The notes below the pieces were generated by a model. The model searched no databases, was not told the DNA's origin, and saw nothing but the letters and a program-made list of their open reading frames with translations. A DNA stretch of 64,000 nucleotides from an uncultured Bacteroidia bacterium (GTDB taxonomy: Bacteria; Bacteroidota; Bacteroidia; Bacteroidales; Prolixibacteraceae): contig CAIXZH010000092.1 in NCBI GenBank assembly GCA_903923905.1, forward strand, positions 45,465 to 109,464, in the 5' to 3' direction. A program made the translations under genes and the position numbers. Below are positions 7,978 to 15,662 of the stretch, one piece after another (the first letter of the stretch is position 1; each line of letters starts with the position of its first letter).

Positions 7978-9168
7978 TTATTCAATTATAATCGTTTCTG
8001 TTCTGCGGTTAAGTGCATATTCAGCTTTTGTGCAAGGAACACCGTCTTTACATTTATTTACTGGTTGAGTTTCACCAAATGCCTGAGCATTAATCCTTGA
8101 AGTGCTGATTCCCTTGCTCACCAGGTAATCAATAACTGATTTACCTCGTTTTTCAGAAAGTTTCATATTGTAGCTGGCAGGACCTCTGCTATCGGTATGC
8201 GATTTAAGGCTTACATTTACCGTTGGATTTTCATTCATATCCTTGGCCAGACGATCAAGATCAGCTGTTGCTTTAGCATCAAGATTCCATTTGTCAAATG
8301 CAAAGTATACTTTGTAAGCATTCCCAATAACCGCAGGTTTCTCCACCTTAACAACTGGTTTTGGTTCTGGCTTTGGTTCAGGTTTTGGTTCAGGTTTTGG
8401 TTGTGGTTTTGGTGGCTCAACTACCGGTGCTGGTTTTTTCTTTTTCCCTAACATAATGGATATACCAGCATAGGTATAAAGTTTAGCTCCAGAAACAGAT
8501 GAACTCGAAGGCACTAAATTTTCACCAGCTACTCCATTAAGCCTGTCTGTAGGCATCCAGCTCCATTGGGTACCTAAATTAATTCTGACCTTGTCACTCA
8601 GTTTAATACCAAGTCCACCACCTACAGGTAATGTAAACACTGTCGAACTACCACTATAATTTGCTGCCTGTTTGTTATTTATTGCGGTTGCACCAACCCC
8701 TACCTTTGCAAACAAATAAAATCTTCTGTCAAATTTGTTCTTTGCAAGTAAGTTATTAATGTTCCATACTGAATTCAGATCAAACTCATTGGTTGATGTA
8801 TTGTAAACAGAAGAAGGGTGGTAGACAGGACCAAATCCATGATAAACATTACCCTTAAGCGTATTATTGTTCCAACCAAATTCCAGAGCAATTACATGCG
8901 AGAAATTCTTTTTTACGAATGCTCCAAATCCGAAAGCACCCTGGCTATCCCAGTCAGAATAAGGAGACCAATTGTGCATATTGTACTCAGCCGAGAAATT
9001 ACTTACTCCGCCATTCACACCAATCTCCCACTTATTGAATGGTTCTGTATTTGCCTGATCCTGTTTTGTCGGAACCGCTTTTGTTGGAGCCGCCTTTACC
9101 TGATCTTGAGCAAAAGTTAAATTGCAGTAGGAAAATATAACTACAATAATGAGAATTAGTTTTTTCAT
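7978..9168 (-). CDS. OmpA-family outer-membrane protein (beta-barrel, KPEP linker, peptidoglycan-binding domain)
   Basis: This 396-residue envelope protein has a signal peptide (residues 1-20, ending TFAQ) and an eight-stranded-type barrel domain (about 45-240). A Pro/Lys/Glu linker made of KPEP repeats follows (about 248-275), then a C-terminal OmpA domain (about 285-396). The OmpA domain shows YFAFDKWNLD, the peptidoglycan-contact region SHTDSRGPASYN, LSEKRGKSVIDYL and the arginine-containing end ALNRRTE. It should anchor the outer membrane to peptidoglycan. A Cys pair in NKCKDGVPCTKAE fits the short disulfide insertion common in this phylum. The gene is monocistronic, with a candidate promoter upstream and a terminator downstream. 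Confidence 0.92.
   Translation of the reverse strand: MKKLILIIVVIFSYCNLTFAQDQVKAAPTKAVPTKQDQANTEPFNKWEIGVNGGVSNFSAEYNMHNWSPYSDWDSQGAFGFGAFVKKNFSHVIALEFGWNNNTLKGNVYHGFGPVYHPSSVYNTSTNEFDLNSVWNINNLLAKNKFDRRFYLFAKVGVGATAINNKQAANYSGSSTVFTLPVGGGLGIKLSDKVRINLGTQWSWMPTDRLNGVAGENLVPSSSSVSGAKLYTYAGISIMLGKKKKPAPVVEPPKPQPKPEPKPEPKPEPKPVVKVEKPAVIGNAYKVYFAFDKWNLDAKATADLDRLAKDMNENPTVNVSLKSHTDSRGPASYNMKLSEKRGKSVIDYLVSKGISTSRINAQAFGETQPVNKCKDGVPCTKAEYALNRRTETIIIE
8363..8410 (-). repeat. Four 12-bp tandem repeats encoding the KPEP linker
   Basis: Four consecutive 12-base units (plus-strand consensus GGTTCAGGTTTT; two are identical and two carry one or two changes) encode the Lys-Pro-Glu-Pro linker of the OmpA-family protein. 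The period is a multiple of three, so copy-number change would lengthen the linker without a frameshift. Confidence 0.9.
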
Positions 9169-9241
9169 AATAATTTTATTTTTAATTTTTGACTTAAGAA
9201 AGCAATATGTACAATAAACAATTTAATTATCCTTTATGTTG

Positions 9242-9249
9242 CAAATATA
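9242..9249 (-). promoter_or_regulatory. Candidate promoter of the OmpA-family gene
   Basis: On the minus strand, TATATTTG matches the -7 consensus TAnnTTTG, and a TTG (9274-9272) lies 22 bases upstream, near the expected -33 distance. This leaves an AT-rich leader of about 70 bases before the ATG at 9168. Confidence 0.55.
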
Positions 9250-9602
9250 CTTAAAGTATAGAAACATTGTACAATTATATTGACTATTTTTTCACTAATT
9301 TTAACAATTAAGAGTTTGCTAGGTAAAAAATAATTAAAAGTTCTTTAAAAAATTATAAACTTCTAAATATCAAATTATTAAACTGGTAAAAATATTTATA
9401 TATACCTTATTAATATTCTTTGGGCACCTGCTTAATAAATGTTCTGAATTATTAAAACCCAACCAAAACAGTCACAAATTTAACTAATTATCAATAAATC
9501 AACGACTTTCATGTTACCCACAAACAATAAAATAAATATATTAAAAAATTGTTAAGAATACACTCTGTATTAGTAAGTTATATTATTGATCTAAAAGTAC
9601 TC

Positions 9603-9610
9603 TAATTTTG
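9603..9610 (+). promoter_or_regulatory. Candidate -7 box upstream of trhA
   Basis: TAATTTTG matches TAnnTTTG. No convincing -33 element is visible at the right distance. It lies 86 bases before the trhA ATG. Confidence 0.4.
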
Positions 9611-9616
9611 TACCAT

Positions 9617-9647
9617 AATAGATGATTATTGTTTATAATAATCTATT
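9617..9647 (+). repeat. AT-rich inverted repeat in the trhA leader
   Basis: Arms 9617-9629 and 9635-9647 pair at 12 of 13 positions around the loop TGTTT, and three T follow. It sits between the candidate -7 box and the ATG, where it could act as a leader hairpin or weak attenuator. Confidence 0.45.
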
Positions 9648-9695
9648 TTTATCAACCGTACTTTGTTAAAAAGTTGCCATATTAAATTATATTCA

Positions 9696-10334
9696 ATGGA
9701 TCAGGAAAAATTACAAACCTCCGATGAGGAGAGGTTAAACACAATTACCCATGCCTTAGGTTTTATCCTGGCCCTGTTTGCCTCACTTTTTTTATTAAAA
9801 GATAGTCTCAGCGAAGGTTTTCATCTCAGGTTTATGAGCAATCTGGTTTATTGTGTTGGATTGCTTACGCTTTATCTGGCTTCGACCCTTTACCATTCGG
9901 CAAAAAATCAGGAAAGAAAAAGAAAACTAAATATTTTTGATCATTCAGCGATATACGTGTTAATTGCAGGAACATATACTCCGATAATGTTGCTTACAAT
10001 AAAAGGATTTGCAGGTATAGCAATTCTCTGTATAGTTTGGACCTGTGCTATAGTTGGAATAGTTTTAAAACTCTATTTTACAGGACGCTATCCAAAAATT
10101 TCAACAGCTACTTATATACTGATGGGGTGGGTCATTGTAGTTGCAATTAAACCTTTGATAAAAAGTATGGTTCTGCCAGGTCTGATATGGCTTGTGGCAG
10201 GTGGAATATTTTACACCATTGGCGCCTTATTCTACCAGCAGAAATCGATGAAATATAATCATGTCATTTTCCATATTTTCGTAATGCTTGGTAGTTTTTG
10301 CCATTATCTGGTTATTTTGAAATACACCTTTTAA
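9696..10334 (+). CDS. trhA: Hemolysin III / PAQR-family membrane protein (TrhA/YqfA-like)
   Basis: This 212-residue integral membrane protein has seven predicted helices. The PAQR family hallmarks are present: EERLNTITHALG at the start, STLYHS followed by FDHSAIYVLIAGTYTP, and NHVIFHIFVMLGSFCHY at the end. These give the conserved His/Ser/Asp set that binds zinc in adiponectin-receptor relatives. Bacterial members are linked to membrane-energy or lipid homeostasis, and the hemolysin name is historical. I start at the ATG at 9696; the longer frame uses TTG at 9663 and adds eleven unconserved residues. It converges on the MetH-activation gene, with only five bases between the stops. Confidence 0.9.
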   Translation: MDQEKLQTSDEERLNTITHALGFILALFASLFLLKDSLSEGFHLRFMSNLVYCVGLLTLYLASTLYHSAKNQERKRKLNIFDHSAIYVLIAGTYTPIMLLTIKGFAGIAILCIVWTCAIVGIVLKLYFTGRYPKISTATYILMGWVIVVAIKPLIKSMVLPGLIWLVAGGIFYTIGALFYQQKSMKYNHVIFHIFVMLGSFCHYLVILKYTF

Positions 10335-10339
10335 TTGAA

Positions 10340-11047
10340 TTATTTTAACTTAGCCAGTCTTAACTTCCTATAAGTACAGGTTTTTAGTTCACACAGATCA
10401 CATTCATATGCCGTTTTTCTGACCTCCTCTCCAAATCCGATAATTCCACTGACTGATTTAACAGGTTCCATCAGGCACGATTCGGTAAGTTTAATTCCGC
10501 AATAATTATCAGAAAATAGGTCAAATAACAGTTTCTGCTCACTTAAGCCCCATCCGCAATAGCCCGGACTGTATCGGTTAGCGATTTTTTTGCCCTCTTT
10601 TAATAATTCATCTTCTAAACTGGTCTGAATCTTATCAATTGCTGCATCCACGGTTAGGGAACCAATCACGTCAAGGATATACCCTTCCATCAGATCACCA
10701 GCCGACATTAATTCTTTACTTTTTTCTCCAATTCCTGGCCCGGCAGTACAAATAAATAGAATTCCCCCTTCTGCACTTTTTAGTTGTCTGGCAATTTTTT
10801 TTCCAACTCCAAATGTAACCGAATCAATTTCAATGTATCCTGTGCGATCAAATAAAAAGTGGTCTGAAACACGTAAGCTTCCCCTAATATCGGCTAAACC
10901 AACACTTTGAGAAAGGGCAAATGAAATCATATCCGGAAAGGGTTCAGGCGATTGTCCTTTTTCATAACCCATAGCCTCCTCTATGAGTTCCATATTGAGA
11001 CCCAACTCATCAAATGAATAAGTGAAATTCCGGATTCCTGGATTCAT
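10340..11047 (-). CDS. Stand-alone B12-dependent methionine synthase reactivation domain protein
   Basis: This 235-residue protein matches the C-terminal MetH activation domain, which binds SAM and reductively remethylates cob(II)alamin. The SAM-site motif RYSPGYCGWGLSEQ is at 158-171, and KLTESCLMEPVKSVSG follows at 186-201. The C-terminus adds a Cys cluster, C216-x2-C219-x4-C224, absent from fused MetH and typical of free-standing forms. It is the last gene of a tightly spaced minus-strand run (29 bases after the homocysteine methyltransferase gene). It could reactivate a corrinoid protein encoded elsewhere, serving the methyltransferases of this operon, or the genome's MetH. No electron donor is encoded beside it. 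Confidence 0.88.
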   Translation of the reverse strand: MNPGIRNFTYSFDELGLNMELIEEAMGYEKGQSPEPFPDMISFALSQSVGLADIRGSLRVSDHFLFDRTGYIEIDSVTFGVGKKIARQLKSAEGGILFICTAGPGIGEKSKELMSAGDLMEGYILDVIGSLTVDAAIDKIQTSLEDELLKEGKKIANRYSPGYCGWGLSEQKLLFDLFSDNYCGIKLTESCLMEPVKSVSGIIGFGEEVRKTAYECDLCELKTCTYRKLRLAKLK

Positions 11048-11076
11048 AAATATTAAAATTTTAGTACAATAATCAT

Positions 11077-11958
11077 CTATAATTCATTGACTACCTTTGA
11101 GATTTGACGAATATGTTCAGGTGTTGTTCCACAGCATCCGCCAATAATATTTACTCCAGCATCAATAATTGCCATTACAAATCCTGCAGTTTGTTCAGGT
11201 GTTTCCGGAAAGTGAGTCACTCCATCCTTAAATACCGGCATCCCTGCATTGGCATGTACCAGGATCGGTATGGATAAATTACAAGATCGGATCTCATTTA
11301 CTATCTGTATCATCCCTTCAATTCCATTTCCACAATTTGCTCCGATAATATCAACTCCTTCTGGGACCAGTTCGTTAACCATTTCTGTAGGAGAAACACC
11401 CATCATCGAACGGAATTCGCCATCAGGACTCTTTTGGAAAGTCATCGTACAAATCACCTCACGCGTAGTATTTTCTTTTGCAGCCTTCACTGCCAATCGG
11501 GCCTCTTCCAGATCAGTCATAGTTTCCACAATTATCGCGTCCACTCCCCCCCTTTCAAGTGCAATAACCTGTTCCTTAAACGAATCATAGATCTGTTCGG
11601 GAGTTACCTCTCCCATCATCAGGATCTTACCCGTTGGTCCGACAGAACCGAGCACAAAATTGTTTCCTGCAGCCTTTCGCGAAATAGCAGCAGCAGCTTG
11701 ATTAAACTCTGAAGCACGGGAAGATAGTCCGTAATGTGCTAATTTAATACTACTTCCTCCAAAGCTATTGGTTTCGACCATATCTGCACCGGCCTCAGTA
11801 TAACTTTTGGCAATATCAAACACCTCTTCCGTGTGTTCAATATTCCATAACTCCGGACATTGACCGGGTTTTAATCCTTTTGAATGGAGAAATGTTCCCC
11901 AAGCTCCATCAGAGACCAGAATTTTCCCCTGGTTAAGTCGATCAGTAATTTTTCCCAT
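11077..11958 (-). CDS. Homocysteine S-methyltransferase family protein (MetH N-terminal-domain type, stand-alone)
   Basis: This 293-residue TIM barrel corresponds to the homocysteine/Zn domain of MetH. The zinc ligands are intact: Cys209 in GANCGNG and Cys275-Cys276 in GGCCGTTPEH. Other family signatures are SDGAWGT, ETNSFGGS and GSVGPTGK. There is no folate-binding, cobalamin-binding or activation domain in the same chain; the activation domain is the next gene. The protein could take a methyl group from a methyl-corrinoid and pass it to homocysteine to give methionine. It lies 38 bases after a UroD-fold methyltransferase gene in the same operon. A betaine or S-methylmethionine donor is an alternative, but the neighbouring reactivation gene favours a corrinoid donor. 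Confidence 0.88.
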   Translation of the reverse strand: MGKITDRLNQGKILVSDGAWGTFLHSKGLKPGQCPELWNIEHTEEVFDIAKSYTEAGADMVETNSFGGSSIKLAHYGLSSRASEFNQAAAAISRKAAGNNFVLGSVGPTGKILMMGEVTPEQIYDSFKEQVIALERGGVDAIIVETMTDLEEARLAVKAAKENTTREVICTMTFQKSPDGEFRSMMGVSPTEMVNELVPEGVDIIGANCGNGIEGMIQIVNEIRSCNLSIPILVHANAGMPVFKDGVTHFPETPEQTAGFVMAIIDAGVNIIGGCCGTTPEHIRQISKVVNEL

Positions 11959-11996
11959 ATCGAGGTAAATAATAAGTTTTGAATTGGCAATTTTTA

Positions 11997-12995
11997 TTAA
12001 ATAGCAGCCTTTCTCATAGCCATCAGATTATCAACCGGAGTGTTTACGATGATTTCACATCCTGCAGACAATATAAATTTCCTGTATTTTTCATTATCGC
12101 ACAGCATTTTACATACTGAGAATATCTCATCCGGGTATTTATTTAAAACAAATCGGGGGTCTAAGTTTCCGCAGCGAATCACATCTGGTCCCATTATTTC
12201 AAATGCCTTTTGAGGATCAACCTGCCAATCGATATCGAGAATGTCAATTCGGAGATCTTTCATAAGTGGCAGAAGGTGGGAAATATCTCCGCAAATATGC
12301 ACTTTTACCAGAGCACCATTAGCGTGAATAAAATCAATGATTTCGCGATGTCGCTCCTTTACAAAGATCTCATAAGTTTGCGGATCTATCTGAGAACAGA
12401 TCGCATCACCCATTCCTATGATATCACAACCTGCCTCAATCTGAGCTTTTGCAAAATCTTTAGCCGTCAAAACACATTTGTCAAGGAGGATATTTGCTGA
12501 GTCGGCATCCATCATCATCATAACCATAAACTGCTCAATACCTGATAGATCACAAGATTCGGCCATTGGCCCTTCAATCCAGCCGAAAACCGGTACCTCA
12601 CCGTTAACGTGCTTTGACAATAATTCAGCTCCCAGAATCCTGTCGTGGGTTCGTTCGCATTTATAAACATCAGGCCTTCCAAGATTTCTGACATCATCGG
12701 AATTCTTGATTACAAGGTCCATGCACCGGGGAACCCCATCGGGGATGAATTCAATCCGGGCTCCGAATGCACTTGTCTCCCGGTAAGGGTCTGAGATCAG
12801 CCCTACCATGTCAACATCAAAATTCGCAAGTGCACGAAGATTCGCCTCGACCAGAAACCGGTAATCAGAAGCAAATCCGGCATAATTTCCGCCGGCATAT
12901 CTGGCGATAAAGTGCATTAATATAGGCACAAACATCGTTTTACCGGGCAAAATATCTCCATTACACAGATGATGCAAATATTCCTTTTTGGTCAT
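11997..12995 (-). CDS. UroD-fold corrinoid methyltransferase-like protein (MtaA type), 332 aa
   Basis: This protein belongs to the uroporphyrinogen decarboxylase superfamily but looks like a zinc methyltransferase rather than a heme enzyme. The H-x-C motif of MtaA/MtbA is present as His233-Ile-Cys235 (KVHICGD), and the third ligand Cys313 (SAGCEI) sits before NTPVDNLMAM, as in methylcobamide methyltransferases. True UroD lacks this His/Cys set and works on uroporphyrinogen III with heme genes nearby, none of which are here. It is the fifth gene of the operon, directly before the homocysteine methyltransferase. A role in methyl transfer to or from a corrinoid protein is inferred; the substrate is unknown. 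Confidence 0.8.
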   Translation of the reverse strand: MTKKEYLHHLCNGDILPGKTMFVPILMHFIARYAGGNYAGFASDYRFLVEANLRALANFDVDMVGLISDPYRETSAFGARIEFIPDGVPRCMDLVIKNSDDVRNLGRPDVYKCERTHDRILGAELLSKHVNGEVPVFGWIEGPMAESCDLSGIEQFMVMMMMDADSANILLDKCVLTAKDFAKAQIEAGCDIIGMGDAICSQIDPQTYEIFVKERHREIIDFIHANGALVKVHICGDISHLLPLMKDLRIDILDIDWQVDPQKAFEIMGPDVIRCGNLDPRFVLNKYPDEIFSVCKMLCDNEKYRKFILSAGCEIIVNTPVDNLMAMRKAAI

Positions 12996-13039
12996 GATTC
13001 GGGCTAATTGAAAACGTTTGATTTTGGTACTATTGATCG

Positions 13040-14335
13040 TTATTCATATTTAAAACCTGGACAAATTCTGGAATAGCTCCACTGATCCCTCATCTCCCTT
13101 TTTCTGAATTTGTCAGCATCCGGGTCATTTTCAAAATGTTCATCCTTGCAATTCCAGATTACTTTCCGATTGAGTTTCAAAGCGATGTTCCCACAATGGA
13201 GCAAACTATTAGTGCGATGTCCTGCTTCGGCAGTTGCAGAGGGTTTCCGTCCTGACTTTATGGCCTTGAGAAAATCAATTATCTCGTCATTTGCAATGGG
13301 TAAAACAACATTCTTCCCGGTTAAATCCAGTATTTTATTATTGCTTGTCTCCAATTTATTATTCCATCCTGCAGATTGAATCCATTCTTCTCCCCCTTCA
13401 ATCCGGATTAAAGCGTCGCCGCTTTTAACCCTCATGGTCATACTATTGGGGTATTTGTATTGCAGATCGAACTGATAAGCAGTATTGAAGATCCCATCCC
13501 GATAATAAAGGGTATCACCAACAGGATTAACCTCAGCCGGACCTGAAAACTCATTGCCTGAGGCTAGTTGGGCGGTATCACAATAATGGGCGCCCCAGTC
13601 TGTCAACAGACCTCCGCTAAAGGCGTCATACCATCTGAAATGATAGAAAGTCCGCGAATAAATAAATGGTACTTCCTGAGCAGGCCCCAGCCACAAATCA
13701 TAATTAAGATCCTTGGGCGGTACAGTTATTTCAAGATCACTTTTAGGTAATTGACCCACCGGAAGTGAGATCTCAATATGTTTTATGGCTCCGAGCCGAC
13801 CATTCAGTGCCACTTCTGCCATTTTATGGTAGGCCCCTAAATACCGGTCTTCAATTGAAACCTGATAAATAACACCGGTTTTTTTTATTACATCGCAGAG
13901 CAATCGTCCTTCAGAAATAGTCAGTGTAGGTTTTTCGCAGCAGATATGCTTTCCCTTTAAGGCCGCCATGACAGAGATTGGCACATGCCAATGATCGGGT
14001 GTTGAAATCTGAACTGCATCGATTGATTTGTTATCCAGAAGCTCCCTGAAATCCTGATAAGCAATGCAATCTCTTGATTTATAGGTATTATTAACCAGAT
14101 TTTTGGCACTTTGGGCGCGTGTCAGACTGACGTCACAAACTGCAATAACCCGGCACAATTCAGGATATTTAAGATAATGTTTCAAATTCCTCTCAATGCC
14201 ATGCAAGCCTACCCCTATCATGCCTATAGTAATCAAATCATTCGGATTCTTCCCTTTGCATCCGAAATTAAGGGGAAGCAACAAAGCTCCGGCTACTGAC
14301 ATTCCACTATTTATAAGAAAGGTACGTCTTTCCAT
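13040..14335 (-). CDS. Gfo/Idh/MocA-family oxidoreductase with Tat-type signal, 431 aa
   Basis: This is an NAD(P)-dependent sugar or cyclitol oxidoreductase. The N-terminus MERRTFL with a following hydrophobic stretch (to about 25) is a twin-arginine signal, so export with bound cofactor is likely. The Rossmann domain has GMIGVGLHGIE, then AVCDVS, STPDHWH and the family motif Glu134-Lys135-Pro136 (CCEKPTLT). The C-terminal substrate domain includes DWGAHYCDTA. I start at the ATG at 14335; a longer frame reaches 14455 but overlaps the upstream gene, and the Tat motif begins exactly at 14335. The start lies 7 bases after the upstream UroD-fold gene's stop. It resembles the oxidoreductases that act with DUF1080 proteins in keto-glycoside pathways of Bacteroides. 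Confidence 0.85.
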   Translation of the reverse strand: MERRTFLINSGMSVAGALLLPLNFGCKGKNPNDLITIGMIGVGLHGIERNLKHYLKYPELCRVIAVCDVSLTRAQSAKNLVNNTYKSRDCIAYQDFRELLDNKSIDAVQISTPDHWHVPISVMAALKGKHICCEKPTLTISEGRLLCDVIKKTGVIYQVSIEDRYLGAYHKMAEVALNGRLGAIKHIEISLPVGQLPKSDLEITVPPKDLNYDLWLGPAQEVPFIYSRTFYHFRWYDAFSGGLLTDWGAHYCDTAQLASGNEFSGPAEVNPVGDTLYYRDGIFNTAYQFDLQYKYPNSMTMRVKSGDALIRIEGGEEWIQSAGWNNKLETSNNKILDLTGKNVVLPIANDEIIDFLKAIKSGRKPSATAEAGHRTNSLLHCGNIALKLNRKVIWNCKDEHFENDPDADKFRKREMRDQWSYSRICPGFKYE

Positions 14336-14342
14336 AATCTGA

Positions 14343-15605
14343 TTAAAATCCGTTAAATTCATGAATAGCTTCCAGCATAGCAGCCAGATTTTCAATTGGT
14401 ACATTGGCCTGGATATTATGTACCGTGTTAAAAACAAATCCTCCATCCTGAGCAAATATATCGCAATTCTCGAGTACTTGTTTTTTCACCTCCGCAGGGG
14501 TTCCGAAAGAGAGCATTTTTTGGGTATCGACTCCCCCACCCCAGAAAACCAATTCTTTACCATAGGCATTTTTTAAATGACGGGGATCCATCCCTTTTGC
14601 ATTGATCTGTACAGGGTTAATGATATCGAATCCCGCTTCAATAAAAAGTGGCATAAATGATTCCACTGCCCCACACGAATGCTTGAAGCTTTTCCATGCA
14701 GTATGCTGATGCATCCAGTCATTAATTCGTTTATAATAGGGCAGATACATTTCTGAAAACTGATCCGGAGAACAGAAGGTAGATTCCTGTGTTCCAAAAT
14801 CGGTGCCACAAATAAAAACTGCATCTATCTGATTACCTATTCTTTCGTAAATTCTCTTAAAATTTTCAATCGCAAGTTCCGTTTGTTTCTCAAAGACCGA
14901 ATGGATATAATCAGGCCGTAACACTGTACTCATATACCATTCAGCCACATCGCGAATCCCTTTGGGATTTTTCAGTTGCATGCCAGGAACAAGTGCAATA
15001 TCACCCAAGGCTGTTCCACCAAGACTGGCAATAATGCCTTTGCCTGAAGTCGTCAGCTGACATATTGTCCGTTCCCAATAATCCAGACTTGCTCTATCAA
15101 CAGGAGTGAACTCCTCAAGATTATCTTTTGGATTAAGCTTATCATCATCAATAGGTTGCTGACGGATTATTGCATCAAAGAAATAGCCACTCTTTGGCAT
15201 TCTTGCACATGGTGAGACTGTTTCATCCCCTTCCGGAAAGATCAGCAAACTGCTGTCCTCAGCTTTGATAAAATTAAAATCAACAGGAACAAAGAGTTGC
15301 TGACCCCAATTGGATGTGAAAGGTTTCCATTCACATTCACTGTTTGCAAATCCAAACATGCTATTTTTGCCATAAGCGCCAATCACATCAATACCCAATG
15401 CTTCCCGTAAATCTTCTTCAATCTCTCCCAACATCTGGAAAGGTTCTATTACTTTCACGGGATGATTATCCAGATGGTAATAATTTCTGAGGTTTTTCAC
15501 TGTCAGACAATGAATACCCGTAACAGCAGTTCCACCAAAGTCAACAACCAGTCGTTCAGGCTGATGATGATTCAGCGTTTTTTTCAGGTTCTCTCTGCTA
15601 TTCAT
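14343..15605 (-). CDS. UroD-fold methyltransferase-like protein, 420 aa, with variant zinc site
   Basis: A second member of the UroD superfamily, longer than the first and clearly not a recent duplicate. The H-x-C motif is present as His309-Ser-Cys311 (FKHSCGAV), but the third Cys of the MtaA site is absent. The aligned segment reads FNTVHNIQANVPIEN, with His396 as a possible replacement ligand. The N-terminal half has LVVDFGGTAVTG and a long insertion (about 95-160) not found in UroD. It lies between two Gfo/Idh/MocA genes, 57 bases after one and 7 before the other, so its substrate is probably the product or precursor of those oxidoreductases. Methyl-transfer chemistry is inferred; a decarboxylase or lyase role cannot be excluded. 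Confidence 0.75.
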   Translation of the reverse strand: MNSRENLKKTLNHHQPERLVVDFGGTAVTGIHCLTVKNLRNYYHLDNHPVKVIEPFQMLGEIEEDLREALGIDVIGAYGKNSMFGFANSECEWKPFTSNWGQQLFVPVDFNFIKAEDSSLLIFPEGDETVSPCARMPKSGYFFDAIIRQQPIDDDKLNPKDNLEEFTPVDRASLDYWERTICQLTTSGKGIIASLGGTALGDIALVPGMQLKNPKGIRDVAEWYMSTVLRPDYIHSVFEKQTELAIENFKRIYERIGNQIDAVFICGTDFGTQESTFCSPDQFSEMYLPYYKRINDWMHQHTAWKSFKHSCGAVESFMPLFIEAGFDIINPVQINAKGMDPRHLKNAYGKELVFWGGGVDTQKMLSFGTPAEVKKQVLENCDIFAQDGGFVFNTVHNIQANVPIENLAAMLEAIHEFNGF

Positions 15606-15662
15606 TGATTTAAATAATTTAATCAGATTGGTTAGATAAATTCATCAATGACCAATCTGCAA

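Larger units (their letters stand above)
9250..9695. other. AT-rich intergenic region between the divergent porin and trhA genes
   Basis: No coding frame, tRNA or repeat family is visible in this stretch between the two divergent genes. It is very AT-rich. The supported items are the porin promoter at its left edge, a -7-like box at 9603-9610 (TAATTTTG) facing trhA, and an AT-rich inverted repeat at 9617-9647 in the trhA leader. Confidence 0.6.

Noticed and set aside
8197..8451. Plus-strand frame rich in Trp/Phe opposite the porin linker
   Set aside because: It is the antisense shadow of the KPEP repeat and has no promoter or domain.
14336..14455. Longer N-terminus for the 431-residue Gfo/Idh protein
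   Set aside because: It overlaps the upstream UroD-fold gene, and the Tat signal begins exactly at the ATG at 14335.
11997..15605. Uroporphyrinogen decarboxylase function for the two UroD-fold genes
   Set aside because: Both carry the H-x-C pair of methyltransferases and one has the full His/Cys/Cys set. No other heme-synthesis gene is near.
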